A stretch of DNA of 64,000 nucleotides from Candidatus Manganitrophus noduliformans (GCF_012184425.1 NZ_VTOW01000008.1:38054-102053), one strand, 5' to 3'; numbered from the stretch's first letter, positions 40,734 to 51,669 are shown. The notes: a model not told the origin generated them from the sequence alone. Made by a program: numbers and translations.

Positions 40734-43654
40734 ATGTTGGCTATACTGATTCTGACGACATCGATAGTGCTTCAACTCGCTGCGGCGTATCTTGCCCTGA
40801 GATTGATCCGAATCACCGGAAGACGGACCGGTTGGACAATGATCGCTGCCGCTGTTTTTCTGATGGCCCTCCGGCGATGCATTACCTTGTTCGGCTTCTT
40901 ATTTGGGAACGGAATGCCGGCTCCAGATCCGTTGACCGAATGGGTCGCTTTGATTATCTCGGTTCTGATGTTGGTCGGTATTGGGGCAATAAGCCGTCTT
41001 TTTTCCTCCATAAAGCGATCTGAGGAGTCGTTCAAGCAGAGCGAAGAAAAATATCGGACCTTGGTGGAGCAGGCAAGCGATGGCATCCTTATTGCCGACC
41101 CATCTGGAAACTATCTTGATGCAAACGACAGCGCTTGTAGGATGCTTGGTTACACGCGCAATGAAATCCTCCGGTTAAATATACGAAGCATCGTTGCAGT
41201 TAAAGACCGTTCTCATGTGCCTCAGGCTATTTTGCATATCAAAGATGGCAGAGAATGGATCGACGAATGGATGCTCGAAAGAAAAGATGGGACAACCTTT
41301 TCTGCCGAGATCAGCATGAAAGGGCTTTCGGATGGACGGCTGCTCGGAGTCGTCCGCGATATTACCGAGCGCAAGCGCACAGGGGAAGCGCTGAGAGAAA
41401 GCCAGCGGACCCTTGCTACCCTTATGAGTAGTCTCCCGGGGGCCGCTTACCGCTGCCGAAATGACAAAAACTGGACTTTGGAATTCATTAGCGAAGGAAG
41501 CCACTCCCTAACCGGTTATTTCCCTTCCGATTTTACGGAGGGGAAGATCTCGTTCGGGCAACTCATCCATCCGAATGACCAGAAAGCGGTCTGGAACGAT
41601 GTCCAAACCGCTCTACAAGGGAAGCGACCCTATCAACTGACCTATCGAATCCGCACCCCCTTGGAGGAAGAGAAATGGGTATGGGAAAAGGGGCAGGGAA
41701 TTTTCTCCCCTGCGGGTGAACTCCTCTTCCTGGAAGGCTTCGTGACGGATATCACCGAGCGAAAGCTGGCGGAAGAATCGCTGCAAGAGCGAGAGGAGCG
41801 GCTGCGTGCCATCATTGAGAATGAGCCTGAATGCATTAAACTTGTCGACCGTGCCGGCAACCTTCTTGATATGAACCCCGCTGGTCTTCGGATGATCGAA
41901 GCTGATTCTCTGGAACAGGTGGAAGGACAATGTATTTTCCGGCTTGCTGTGGTGGAGCATCGCGAAGCCTTCGAGCAGCTGCACAAACGAGTGCTGCAGG
42001 GGGAATCCGGCTCGTTGGTTTTCGATATTATCACTCTCAAAGGCGCGCGCCGCACGCTTGAAACACATGAGACTTTGCTACGAGAAGCTTCTGGTAGGGT
42101 AGTGGCTGTGATTGGGATTACTCGAGATATTACCGAGCGCAAGCGGGCGGAGGAGGCGTTGGTTCAAGCGGAAGCACGGCTCCGGCTTGCGCTTCAGGCA
42201 GGCCGGATTGGAACGTGGGACTGGAACATGGCAACCGGACAAATCATCTGGTCCCAGGGTCATGAGGAATTGTGGGGCATGGCCCCAGGTGCTTTCAAGG
42301 GAACCTATGCGGAATTCGACGCCCGATTGCATCCGGAAGACCGCCATGGGCTTCAGACTGCTGTAGAGGAGGCCCTCGCGCAGCGCCGGACCTATTGCCA
42401 CGAGTTTCGCGTCATCTGGCCTGACGGTAGTTTTCATTGGATGGCCGGTCAAGGGGAGCCCCTCTTCGACTCCGCCGACCAGCCGGTTCGGATGATCGGT
42501 GTGGTTCAGGACATCACCGAGCGCAAGCGGGCGGAGGAAGCGCTGAGGGAAAGCCAGGCCAGCTTGGAAGCTGCTCAAGAGCGGGCGCGGTTGGGGAGTT
42601 GGGAGATCGATGTCAGCGCGCAGCGCGGTTTCTGGTCGAGGGAGATGTTCCGTCTGTTCGACCGCGAGCCGGCGCTCGGTCCGCCTACATTCGAAGAGTT
42701 CATCGAATTCGTCCACCCCGAAGACCGGCAAATTCTTTTAGCGACCCATGCGCGCATCATCGAGAACAATGAAACGGCGATATTCGATTTTCGCACCAAC
42801 CCCGACCGCGGAGCGGCGAAACATTTTCGCGCGACGGTGGACGGTATCACCGACGCCGCCGGACATGTCGTACGGCTGGCCGGCACTATCCTCGATGTGA
42901 CCGAGCGCAAGGAGGCGGAGGAGGCGATCCGGCGGCTCAACCAAGACCTGGAGCGGCGGGTCGCGGAGCGGACCGCTCAGCTGGAAGCGGTCAACAAAGA
43001 GATTGAATCATTCAGCTACTCTGTCTCCCACGATCTGCGGGCGCCGCTTCGGGCGATGGGCGGCTTCAGCCGCGTCCTCCTCGCAAGATATTCCGACCGG
43101 CTCGACCCTCAGGGGAGGGATTTTCTCCAACGGGTCGATGCAGCAAGCCAGCGGATGGCGGCGCTGATTGAGGATCTCCTCAACCTCTCCCGCATCACCC
43201 GGAGCGTTATGCGGAAAGCGCCGTTGGACCTGACGGCCCTTGCCCGGTCGATCGCGGAAGAACTCCAGGCAGCGGACCCAAAACGGAGGGTCACCTTCCT
43301 AATCCAGGATCGTATGAAAGCCGAAGGGGACCGAGGCCTCCTGAGGATCGCTCTGGAAAATCTGCTCGGGAATGCCTGGAAGTTTACCTCGAAGCGTCCG
43401 AAGGCGATCATCGAGTTCGGACGGTTGAACAAGAGGGAAAACCGACCTACTTTGTTCGGGACAATGGGGCGGGATTTGACATGGCCTACGCCGACAAGCT
43501 ATTCGGGGCATTCCAGCGCCTCCACAGTATGAGCGAATTTGAAGGAACGGGAATCGGCTTGGCCACTGTTCAACGGATCATCCATCGACACGGCGGAGAG
43601 GTTTGGGCCGAAGCAGAGGTGGAAAAAGGGGCAACATTCTACTTCACGCTTTGA
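40734..43654 (+). pseudogene. Multi-PAS sensor histidine kinase with a frameshift in the ATPase domain
   Basis: Three N-terminal membrane helices are followed by five PAS/PAC units (each ending in a DITERK-type motif) and a HisKA box with the phospho-accepting histidine in SVSHDLRAPLRAMGGFSR. The ATPase region follows (N-box [10 protein letters not shown]). At about 43433 one base appears lost: the first frame stops at 43532 after 932 residues. The next frame carries [21 protein letters not shown] and [18 protein letters not shown] to a stop at 43654. Without repair the kinase would lack its ATP-lid boxes. This could be a real mutation or a sequence error. A response regulator follows. Confidence 0.85.
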
Positions 43655-43778
43655 GAGGTTCATCGGTCGATGAGGATCGTTATATCGTGGCGAGGCGGTT
43701 TCTCACCTAGGGACGCTCCTGTCCCGTCTGGGGACCCGCCGGGTTGCCCCTGCGTCATCCACCACCTTAAGGAAACCG

Positions 43779-44226
43779 ATGGCTAAAAAAACGATGTTGT
43801 TGGTGGAGGACGATCCGGATGACGAAATGCTCACCCGCATGGCGCTTGAAGAGAATCATCTGATGAACGAGATTGTGGTCACCCATGACGGCGTCGAGGC
43901 CCTTGATTACTTGTTCGGCGGGGGAAAGTACGCCGGCCGGGAGCTCACAGACCTGCCGCAGGTGGTCCTCCTCGATTTGAAGCTCCCTAAGCTTAACGGT
44001 CTCGATGTCCTTCGCGCTATCCGCGCCGACGTTCGAACGAGGCTCCTTCCCGTCGTCATCCTGACTTTCCTCGAATGAAGAGACCGATCTCCTCGCCGGG
44101 TACAACCTGGGAGTCAACAGCTATGTTCTAAAACCGGTCGATTTTCACCAATTCACCGAGGCCGTGAAGCAGCTCGGTCTTTACTGGCTTCTTTTAAACG
44201 TGCCTCTTCCCGGAGACAACAGATGA
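43779..44226 (+). pseudogene. CheY-like response regulator with a frameshift
   Basis: A single receiver domain of the kind paired with phytochrome-like kinases: LLVEDDPDDEML, the phospho-aspartate in VVLLDLKLPKLNG, then PVVILT. An extra T near 44066-44068 ends the frame at 44078. In the other frame it continues TSSNEETDLLAGYNLGVNSY and VLKPVDFHQF to a stop at 44226 that overlaps the next ATG. The lysine of LKP is therefore out of frame. Confidence 0.85.
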
Positions 44227-45353
44227 GAAAATCTCTTCACGTATTGGTCGTGGAAGACTCCGAAGATGACACCCTGTTGATCGTCAATGAATTACAACAG
44301 ATTGGATATGATCTCTCCTACAAGCGGGTCGAGACGCCCAAAGCGATGGATGACGCTCTATGCCAAGCCGGTTGGGACCTAATCGTCTCCGATTACTTCA
44401 TGCCCCGATTTAGTGCTCCGGAGGCCCTTAAACTCGTTAAGAAGGCCGGACTGGAAATCCCCTTTATTATTATCACCGGAAGCGTGGGAGAGGATATCGC
44501 CGTGGCCGCGATGAAGGCGGGGGCGCACGACTACTTGATGAAAGACAATCTGGCCCGGCTCTGTCCGGCCATCGAGCGGGAGTTGAAAGAGGCCGAGAGC
44601 CGCCGGGAGCGCAAGCGGGCCGAGGAGGCCCTGAAAGAATCTCGTGAACAGTTGCGGAACCTTGCTGCCCGGATGGACTCTCTCCGGGAGAAGGAGCGGA
44701 CCTGGATCGCCCGCGAGGTTCACGACCAGCTCGGCCAAGTCTTCACCAGCATCAAGATCGACCTCTCGCTGATGCAAAAAGCGCTCGCCCGATCCGATCG
44801 CTCAGGTGAAAAGACACTGGCCCTTCTTCACGAGAAGATTGCGTCGATGTCGCACTTAGTAGACGCCGCCATTCGAACGGTGCAGAAGATTGGAACGCAG
44901 CTGAGACCGGGAGTGCTCGACGACTTGGGGTTGGTTGCGGCGATTGAATGGCAAACAAAGGCGTTCCAAACTCGAACCGGTATCTCGTGCCGGATCAACA
45001 CCAACCTTCAGACTGTTGACCTCGACCGTGATCGCGCGACGGCCGTCTTCCGAATCTTCCAAGAGATATTGACAAATGTCGCCCGCCACGCGAAAGCGAC
45101 ACGGGTGGACATCCTGGTAGAGGAAGAGAACCGCCAACTCTTTCTAGACGTAGAGGACAACGGCCTGGGAATTTCCAATCAAGAGATCTCCAATCCCACC
45201 TCTCTGGGGTTGCTGGGGATGCGGGAGCGCGCCCTTCTCTTCAACGGAGAGATCAGCATCAGCGGCATTTCCGGCAAAGGAACAAAGGTCGGTCTTCGGA
45301 TTCCGCTGAAAAAGCGAGGAGCCGACAGAAAGGCCAGGAAACCGAGTATCTGA
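44223..45353 (+). CDS. Receiver-HisKA_3 histidine kinase
   Basis: Of 376 residues, about 1-125 form a receiver domain (VVEDSEDDT, phospho-site in [31 protein letters not shown]). A coiled coil leads to a NarX/DesK-type HisKA_3 box (IAREVHDQLGQVFTSIKIDL) and a HATPase domain (ILTNVARHAKAT, DNGLGI, GLLGMRERA). Such hybrids receive phosphate from an upstream kinase. The ATG overlaps the end of the frameshifted regulator. Confidence 0.9.
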   Translation: MRKSLHVLVVEDSEDDTLLIVNELQQIGYDLSYKRVETPKAMDDALCQAGWDLIVSDYFMPRFSAPEALKLVKKAGLEIPFIIITGSVGEDIAVAAMKAGAHDYLMKDNLARLCPAIERELKEAESRRERKRAEEALKESREQLRNLAARMDSLREKERTWIAREVHDQLGQVFTSIKIDLSLMQKALARSDRSGEKTLALLHEKIASMSHLVDAAIRTVQKIGTQLRPGVLDDLGLVAAIEWQTKAFQTRTGISCRINTNLQTVDLDRDRATAVFRIFQEILTNVARHAKATRVDILVEEENRQLFLDVEDNGLGISNQEISNPTSLGLLGMRERALLFNGEISISGISGKGTKVGLRIPLKKRGADRKARKPSI

Positions 45354-45379
45354 AGATATAAAACAATTAGGAGACAGCG

Positions 45380-46954
45380 ATGACGACCCCCCTGCGAGCG
45401 TTGATCATCGAGGATTCCCAAAGTGATGCAGAATTGATCCTGCTGGAATTGCGGCAGGGCGGTTTTGAACCGACGTATGAGCGCGTCGAGACCGCCTATG
45501 AAATGACGGACGCCCTCCGGCGCCAAACCTGGGACGTTATACTGGCCGACTACACCTTGCCGAAATTCAGCGCGCCGGAGGCGCTGGCACTCCTAAAAAA
45601 AACGGGGCGCGACATCCCGCTCCTCATCATTTCGGGAAGCATTGGAGAAGAGACCGCCGTGGCCGCGATGAAAGCCGGGGCGCACGACTATTTAATGAAA
45701 GACAACCTCACGCGCCTGCCCGCCGCCATTCAACGGGAGCTGCGCGAGGCCGAAAATCGCGCCGAGCGAAAGTCGCTTGAAAAGCAGCTCCTTCAGGCGC
45801 AAAAGATGGAGAGTCTCGGCCAGCTCGCCAGCGGGATCTCTCACGATTTCAACAATGTCCTGACTGGTATCCTCGGCTATTCCGATTTGGGCTTAGCCAA
45901 AATTAATTTGGGACATCCTCTCTATCCCAACTTTATCACCATCCGAAAGCTGGCGGAGCGGGCCGCAGGGATTACCCGACAGCTCCTTGCTTTCGCGCGC
46001 CGGCAGACGATCGAGGCGATCGACCTGAATCTGAATGCGATCATTTCGGACCTCCTTAAACTGATCGCCACGACCCTGGGAGAGGATATCCGAATCAAAT
46101 TCACTCCCGACGCTGCGCTCAAGACGGTTCATGCGGACATTGCTCAGATCGAGCAGGTCTTGATGAACCTTTGCATAAACGCTAGAGATGCGATGCCGCA
46201 AGGGGGAGCGTTAACGATTGAGACGAAGAATATTCACTTGGAAAAAGCGGACTGCCTCGCTCTTCCGAATGCCCGTCCCGGATCGTACGTTCTCCTCGAA
46301 GTGATCGATACCGGAACCGGAATGGAAGAAAAAGTCCGGGAGAAGATCTTTGAACCTTTTTTCACGACAAAGAGTCCGGGGAAGGGAACAGGGCTCGGCC
46401 TCTCACTGGTTTACGGCATTGTCCGTCAACACCATGGAACCATTCAGGTTCAAAGCGCCCCTGGTAAAGGGACCGCCTTCAAAGTTTATTTTCCATCCGT
46501 CGAAAAACCCGCCATTCCCAAACCGTCCCCTCCCTCCCTTCCACCGAGAGGATCGGGAACGATTCTGGTGGTAGAAGATGATCCCGCCGTCCGGAATCTT
46601 ATTAAACTGGTTTTAGACAACTTCGGCTACGCCGTCCTCGCCGCCGACAGCGTGAAAGAGGGGTTAAAAATATTCCAAGCGCATTCTAATTCAATTACGC
46701 TTATTCTCTCGGACATGGTCATGCCGGAGGCAAGCGGAATGGACCTCTTCAGGAAAATACAGGAGTTGAAACAAAACGTGCCGTTCCTATTCATCAGTGG
46801 CCACTTTAACCACTTCGAAGATCCGGACTTCCTCTTGAGAAACAACTTCCATCTACTCGAAAAGCCTTTTAGCCCGTCGGAGCTGGCGGCGAAGGTCGAC
46901 GCGATTCTAAGGAAAAATGAATTTAACCCTTCCGACCGTCCCGATTTAAATTGA
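45380..46954 (+). CDS. Receiver-histidine kinase-receiver hybrid
   Basis: Of 524 residues, about 1-120 form a receiver domain very similar to that of the preceding gene ([51 protein letters not shown]). A HisKA box ([20 protein letters not shown]) and HATPase ([38 protein letters not shown]) follow, then a C-terminal receiver ([26 protein letters not shown]). Repeated receiver N-termini in neighbouring genes suggest tandem duplication of a signalling module. Confidence 0.92.
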   Translation: MTTPLRALIIEDSQSDAELILLELRQGGFEPTYERVETAYEMTDALRRQTWDVILADYTLPKFSAPEALALLKKTGRDIPLLIISGSIGEETAVAAMKAGAHDYLMKDNLTRLPAAIQRELREAENRAERKSLEKQLLQAQKMESLGQLASGISHDFNNVLTGILGYSDLGLAKINLGHPLYPNFITIRKLAERAAGITRQLLAFARRQTIEAIDLNLNAIISDLLKLIATTLGEDIRIKFTPDAALKTVHADIAQIEQVLMNLCINARDAMPQGGALTIETKNIHLEKADCLALPNARPGSYVLLEVIDTGTGMEEKVREKIFEPFFTTKSPGKGTGLGLSLVYGIVRQHHGTIQVQSAPGKGTAFKVYFPSVEKPAIPKPSPPSLPPRGSGTILVVEDDPAVRNLIKLVLDNFGYAVLAADSVKEGLKIFQAHSNSITLILSDMVMPEASGMDLFRKIQELKQNVPFLFISGHFNHFEDPDFLLRNNFHLLEKPFSPSELAAKVDAILRKNEFNPSDRPDLN

Positions 46955-47086
46955 AGTCTATTTTCCTTTCACCTCCGAGAGCGCATTCATTATGAGTACG
47001 ATTTCGGAAAACAGTAGAGGTGGAGAGGTATAAAGGATCTAAAACCCTGTCGAAAGGACAGATGTCCCGCGGGAAACGTGAAATTC

Positions 47087-49690
47087 TTATCCATTTGGTA
47101 AGTTTTTGAACCAGTTGGACAGGTCCTTTGGCGGAATCGGTCGGCTGAAATAATATCCTTGTGCGGCATCGCAGCCGAGAGAGGCGAGTACTTCGCAAAT
47201 TTCCTTGCTCTCCACCCCCTCGGCCACCACCTTCCGCCCCAAATTGTGCGCCAGGTCGATCGTAGAGCGGACGATCATGGCGTCGTCCTTATCCTCGGCC
47301 AAGCCTTTGACAAAGGACTTGTCGATCTTGATGACGGCGGCTGGTAGCCGTTTCAGGTAGCCGAGGGAAGAGTAGCCGATGCCGAAATCGTCGATCGCGA
47401 GGTGAATTCCTTTTCCGTTCAACTCTGAGAGAATCTCCATCGCGCGCACCGGATCGGCCATCAAGAAGCTTTCAGTGATCTCCAATTCCAGAAGGTCCGC
47501 TGGCAGATCGTAGGCCTCCAGCAACCAGGTAACCTCCTCGCAAAGATGGGGGTCTTGCAGGTTACGGGCGGAGAGATTAACTGCCACACGAACTTCCAGC
47601 CCCTCATCCCGCCAAGTCCGGCATTGCCGCAGCGCCTCCTCCAGCACCCAGAGGGTCAGCGGCTTGATCAACCCGGTTTGCTCCGCGAGGGGGATGAACT
47701 GATCGGGCGCCACAGGTCCAAGGTCCGGATGTTGCCAGCGCACCAGCGCCTCCACACCGATGGGGCGACTGGTTCTAAGATCTATCTTCGGTTGGTAGAG
47801 AAGAAAGAGCTGATTCTTTTGGATTGCCTGGCGCAAACCGGACAAGAGCGCCAGCCGCCGTGTCGTATGGGGATCCCGCTCTGAGGCGTAAACGGCATGG
47901 CTGTTCCCGGATTCTTTGGCGGCGTACATTGCAACATCGGCGCGCTGGATGAGCAGATCGGCCTCGCTGCCGTGGTCGGGGCAGAGCGCAATGCCAATAC
48001 TCGCGCCGACATCGACGGTCTGGCCCTCCAGAGAAAAAGGGCGCTCGAGGGTCTTTAAAATTTTTTCTGACGCCATGACCGCCCCCTCAGCCGACTCACC
48101 GGGAAGGAGAATGGCAAATTCATCACCGCCAAGCCGCGCCACCGTGTCGGTCATCCTCACGATCTCCTTTAAACGGGATCCGACTTGCTTCAACAAAAGA
48201 TCGCCGTGATGATGCCCCAGCGTATCGTTCACCTCGCGAAAGCGGTTGAGGTCCATGATCAGCAGGGCGAGCGGCTTTTCCCCGCGCTGCCTGGTTAGGA
48301 TTGCCTGCTCCAGCCGGTCTCGCAGCAAAACCCGGTTGGGAAGATTGGTTAATGCGTCGTGCAGCGCCTGATGTTCCCGGAGGTCGGCTTCCCTCTTGTG
48401 AGCGGTGATGTCTAGAACAATTCCCTGGATACACTGAGGCCGGCCGGATTCGTCCCTAACCAACACCGCCTCCGCATGCACCCAGATCAGTCTCCCGTCG
48501 GCCGTCCGCATTCGATAGTCCGAGTTAAAAGGCTCGCCGTCTGTCAGGAAGCGATGCAGCTCGGCGACAACCTGCTCCTGATCGACTGGATCGACCTGCT
48601 TGATCCAGTATCTCGGCTCCGACATCCAAACCGATGCCGGGATGTTGAACATCCGCTCAATTTGGGGACTCACGTAAAGGGTCCTTTCATCAAGCGTGGT
48701 TAAAAACGTTCCGGCCGGGATATGTTCGACCAAGGCGCGGTAGCGCGCCTCAAGAGCATCAAATTCGCGAAGGATGAGGCGATCTCCGCCGATCCGTACC
48801 GCCGCCAGCGCCATCAAACCGGCAAATCCGATCCAAAGGAGATTCCGGGTCAGGATCTGATCAGCGTCGGCGAAGGCCTCCTCCTTCGGGACCGCGACGC
48901 TGATATAGAATTCTCCTCCCGTTCCGGTCAGGCGGGTGACCCCGAAGAGGTGCGGGACACCAGCCGGTCCGGACGCTTCACCCCGGCCTCCCTGAGAGAG
49001 GATGACCTGAATGTTCTGCGACTCCGGTGCCGGCTGGCCGATCCACTTATCCGAGTCGGGGTAGCGGACCAGGACGATCCCATTGCGGTCGGTCATCGTT
49101 AGCATTGCTCCGGAAGGCAACTTTGCCTTTTTTACCATTTCACTGAGCCGGGAGAGATCGAGCGCGGCGACGGCCACCCCCCGGATCTCTCCAGCATCGT
49201 CGAAAATGGGATAGCCGAAATTGACTGAGGGTTTTCCGCTGACGCGGCCGATCTGGTATTCGCCGACGGCAAGGCTGCGTGTTTGAATCGCGCGTTGGAA
49301 GTACTCTCGGTCGGCAACAGTGAGGGGACGTGGAAAGGGAGTGGAACTGCAGAATATGTTTCCGTCTGCCTGGATAACCCCGAAGCCGACATACAGCGGG
49401 TAAGCTTTCACAAGATCGGCAAAGAGTCGGCTACAACTAGCCGCGTCTCCGCGGCGGACTTCAGAAAGATGGGAGAGGGTCACGAGGAGTTGATGCGCCC
49501 CTTCAAACAGACCTTCCTGACTGCTCGCGGCGAGCCGCGCCAGCCGCAACGCATTGTCCTGAACTTCGATCGTGGCAAGCCGCCGCTGCTCCGAGGCGGT
49601 GGAAAGGGCCAATGCCAAGGCAGGGACGACGGCCAGACATACCAGCAATAAGAGCCGGGCCCGGAGTGATGGAAGAAAAAAAGAACGCAT
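47087..49690 (-). CDS. Cache-PAS-GGDEF-EAL cyclic-di-GMP enzyme
   Basis: This 867-residue membrane protein has one N-terminal helix and a periplasmic dCache sensor to about residue 290 (VGFGVIQADGNIFCSSTPFP, DREYFQRAIQTRSLAVGEYQ). A second helix, a PAS domain (about 315-430), a GGDEF domain with intact RLGGDEFAILLP and an EAL domain with GVEALVRWQHPDLG and AIDDFGIGYSSLGYLKRLP follow. Both catalytic motifs look intact, so synthesis, breakdown or switching are all possible. A dead partial copy of its EAL half lies at 39945-40455. Confidence 0.93.
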   Translation of the reverse strand: MRSFFLPSLRARLLLLVCLAVVPALALALSTASEQRRLATIEVQDNALRLARLAASSQEGLFEGAHQLLVTLSHLSEVRRGDAASCSRLFADLVKAYPLYVGFGVIQADGNIFCSSTPFPRPLTVADREYFQRAIQTRSLAVGEYQIGRVSGKPSVNFGYPIFDDAGEIRGVAVAALDLSRLSEMVKKAKLPSGAMLTMTDRNGIVLVRYPDSDKWIGQPAPESQNIQVILSQGGRGEASGPAGVPHLFGVTRLTGTGGEFYISVAVPKEEAFADADQILTRNLLWIGFAGLMALAAVRIGGDRLILREFDALEARYRALVEHIPAGTFLTTLDERTLYVSPQIERMFNIPASVWMSEPRYWIKQVDPVDQEQVVAELHRFLTDGEPFNSDYRMRTADGRLIWVHAEAVLVRDESGRPQCIQGIVLDITAHKREADLREHQALHDALTNLPNRVLLRDRLEQAILTRQRGEKPLALLIMDLNRFREVNDTLGHHHGDLLLKQVGSRLKEIVRMTDTVARLGGDEFAILLPGESAEGAVMASEKILKTLERPFSLEGQTVDVGASIGIALCPDHGSEADLLIQRADVAMYAAKESGNSHAVYASERDPHTTRRLALLSGLRQAIQKNQLFLLYQPKIDLRTSRPIGVEALVRWQHPDLGPVAPDQFIPLAEQTGLIKPLTLWVLEEALRQCRTWRDEGLEVRVAVNLSARNLQDPHLCEEVTWLLEAYDLPADLLELEITESFLMADPVRAMEILSELNGKGIHLAIDDFGIGYSSLGYLKRLPAAVIKIDKSFVKGLAEDKDDAMIVRSTIDLAHNLGRKVVAEGVESKEICEVLASLGCDAAQGYYFSRPIPPKDLSNWFKNLPNG

Positions 49691-50065
49691 TCTGCGTTAT
49701 CCTCAAAAGGAAACCGATATTTTTGCAGGCTTTATCAGGGAAACGAGGGACTCAGTTACTTGAGTACTTATCTTCCTTGGTGATGTTCAAAACAGCGCAC
49801 ACCAGCGGTGTTTATCAAACGAGAGACGGAAAAGGGGTTCTTCTGTCCCTCCAACTCGACCCCCTATTGGACGGCGGTAAATGCCATTACCTGAAAATAT
49901 ACCACAAGTGGTAGAAAGGAAAAGATATACCATCTCCAGGCAAGCATCTAGGGAGTGGCCGAACTTTTATCGAGGAGGAATGATCTCAAATGAGTCAAAG
50001 GGAGGACTCCTTACCGACCGGTGGCAGAGTCCGATACTTTCTCCCAAGTATTCCGCAAGAGTTTT
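49691..50065. other. Intergenic region without recognisable features
   Basis: About 375 bases between divergent genes. I see no gene, repeat or clear promoter here apart from the HU-gene promoter that begins at 50066. Confidence 0.5.
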
Positions 50066-50094
50066 TTGACATTTGCTAGTCGAATCGATATAAT
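50066..50094 (+). promoter_or_regulatory. Perfect consensus sigma-70 promoter
   Basis: TTGACA (50066-50071) and TATAAT (50089-50094) are separated by exactly 17 bases, 39 bases before the HU-like ATG. A promoter this strong fits an abundant nucleoid protein. Confidence 0.85.
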
Positions 50095-50132
50095 CCCGCA
50101 CTATTTTGCTCAATCTGTTTCGGGAGAAGTTG

Positions 50133-50432
50133 ATGAACAAGAAATCGCTTCTTAAGGCGATTGCAAAAAACCGTGCGGGTAATGGGATCAGCAAGAAAGC
50201 AATGACCGGCATTATCGGCGAAACACTTGCGGCCGTCGCCAAATGGGTCGAGAAAATCGGGCGATTCTCCTTCCCCGGCTTCGGAACGTTTACGATGAAG
50301 AGCCGTGCGGCGCGTAAAGGAAGTAATCCGCAGACCGATGAAACGATCATGATCAAGGCGAGTAGAGCGGTTAAATCCAAGACTGGCCCGGCTCTAAAGA
50401 AAGATCTATCGTCAGGAAAGGAGTTTATCTGA
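50133..50432 (+). CDS. HU/IHF-family DNA-binding protein
   Basis: This 99-residue histone-like protein has the helical N-terminal dimer domain (KKSLLKAIAKNRAGNGISKK), the turn FPGFGTFTMKSRAARKG, and the beta-arm motif RKGSNPQTDETI with the intercalating proline. The ATG at 50133 follows GGGAGAAG; the frame is open a little upstream. It is coupled to the small LuxR-type gene that follows. Confidence 0.92.
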   Translation: MNKKSLLKAIAKNRAGNGISKKAMTGIIGETLAAVAKWVEKIGRFSFPGFGTFTMKSRAARKGSNPQTDETIMIKASRAVKSKTGPALKKDLSSGKEFI

Positions 50433-50433
50433 G

Positions 50434-50685
50434 TTGAAAAACCAACACAGGGAAATCATCTCCAAGGCAATCCGGCCCCGGGAGCTTACCAAGCGCGAGC
50501 GCGAGGTCGTCAAACTGGTTACAGAGGGTTATAAGAACAAAGAAGTTGCCGAGGAGCTGGGCATCGCCGTCAAAACGGTGGAGACCCACCGCGCCAATAT
50601 CATGAACAAACTGGCCTTTCGCAACATCGCTCAACTGGTTCGCTACGCGATCCAAAAGGGACTTGTCCAGATCGAGATCGACTAA
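50434..50685 (+). CDS. Stand-alone LuxR/NarL-type HTH protein
   Basis: This 83-residue protein is only a FixJ/NarL output domain: ELTKREREVVKLVTEGYKNK, EVAEELGIAVKTVETHRANI, MNKLAFRNIAQLVRYAIQKG. No receiver or sensor is attached. The TTG start has AAAGGAG about ten bases upstream and one base separates it from the HU stop, so both are made from one mRNA. It may act as a constitutive regulator or as a partner of the receiver proteins upstream. Confidence 0.88.
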   Translation: MKNQHREIISKAIRPRELTKREREVVKLVTEGYKNKEVAEELGIAVKTVETHRANIMNKLAFRNIAQLVRYAIQKGLVQIEID

Positions 50686-50771
50686 ACCGCCTCACTTTTA
50701 TCCGCCTCCTGCGCGAGCGCGGGTCAGAGGAGGAGAGCCCGGCACTTCCGAAGGCGATTCACGAAATCACT

Positions 50772-51188
50772 TTATTTTAAGTCTTTACCGGTCGTGGTCG
50801 CAGTCAGTTTTCCATGCTTTACCCCTTTTGTTGCGATGAGCGAATCGGCAATTCTCTTGATCTCACCGCTCCGGCCGCGTACGACCAATACCTCCAGGCA
50901 GCGATGCTGGTCCAGATGAATATGGAGGGTGGAGCGGATCAGTGAGGAATAATGGTGCTGCAGGTCGGTCAGCTTCTCCATCAGCTCATGGACTCCGTGA
51001 TCATAGACAATCGTAATCGTTCCGACGGTTTCTTTATTTTCATCCCACTCCTGTTCGACCAGATGGTCCCGTATCAGATCGCGCAAAGCTTCAGAGCGAT
51101 TGGTATATCTTTTTTCTTCTATATACTGATCGAACTGTTTGAGAAGACTCTCGTGGATAGAAACACCAAACCGAACGACATTTGACAT
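50772..51188 (-). CDS. nikR: Nickel-responsive regulator NikR
   Basis: This 138-residue regulator has an N-terminal ribbon-helix-helix (VRFGVSIHESLLKQFDQYI, RSEALRDLIRDHLVE) and a C-terminal ACT-like domain with the nickel site HIHLDQHRCLEV plus an earlier histidine in YDHGVHE. It represses nickel uptake or controls other metal genes when nickel is high. No nickel transporter is adjacent; the Czc efflux genes are divergent from it. Confidence 0.93.
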   Translation of the reverse strand: MSNVVRFGVSIHESLLKQFDQYIEEKRYTNRSEALRDLIRDHLVEQEWDENKETVGTITIVYDHGVHELMEKLTDLQHHYSSLIRSTLHIHLDQHRCLEVLVVRGRSGEIKRIADSLIATKGVKHGKLTATTTGKDLK

Positions 51189-51669
51189 CGATCACCCTTT
51201 ATCTCTCAAAAGGAGTTTTACTCCAAAAAGATAATGTATTAAACCCATTTCGTTGTCAAGGCAATGTGGGGCTCTGGACAACCACAGCGCATATCGATTC
51301 TGAAAACACTCATGGGCATGTCTATGGGAAATAGGATCGGAAGTGAGCCGGTGCTAAGCACCACGCGATCAGGCAACGTTCTTAGTTTTTCTGCTAATTA
51401 ATTTTAAAGAATGAATCGCCGATTTCCTTTAGATATTTAAGGAGCGATCACTGCGCCAGGATCCGACCGGCTGTCAGTGGAAGATCCACGTGAAGGTCGA
51501 TCGACCTGTTTAGTTGGACAGAGGGGTTGCCGGGTCGGTGCGCTCCGCTGGTATGATATTTACCATATCCCATTATCGCGAAAGCCCTTGTTGCCATCCG
51601 AAATTAAATCTGATATATATGTAAGCTATGTTGTAAAAAAGCATAACAAGTACCTTTGGATCAGAGCGA
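51189..51669. other. Intergenic region upstream of nikR and the czc operon
   Basis: A minus-strand TTGACA (51259-51254) with CATTAT (51236-51231) 17 bases on gives a likely nikR promoter. Between it and nikR is an inverted repeat GGAGTTTTACTCC (51212-51224). The rest, to 51669, shows no gene. No E. coli-type NikR operator (GTATGA-N16-TCATAC) is present. Confidence 0.5.

Noticed and set aside
51212..51224. NikR operator
   Set aside because: The GGAGT/ACTCC inverted repeat does not resemble the GTATGA-N16-TCATAC NikR site; left as an unassigned dyad.
51527..51557. MerR-type promoter with a 19-base spacer (TTGCCG and TATGAT)
   Set aside because: Weak -35, no clear dyad in the spacer and no MerR gene nearby; too speculative to list.
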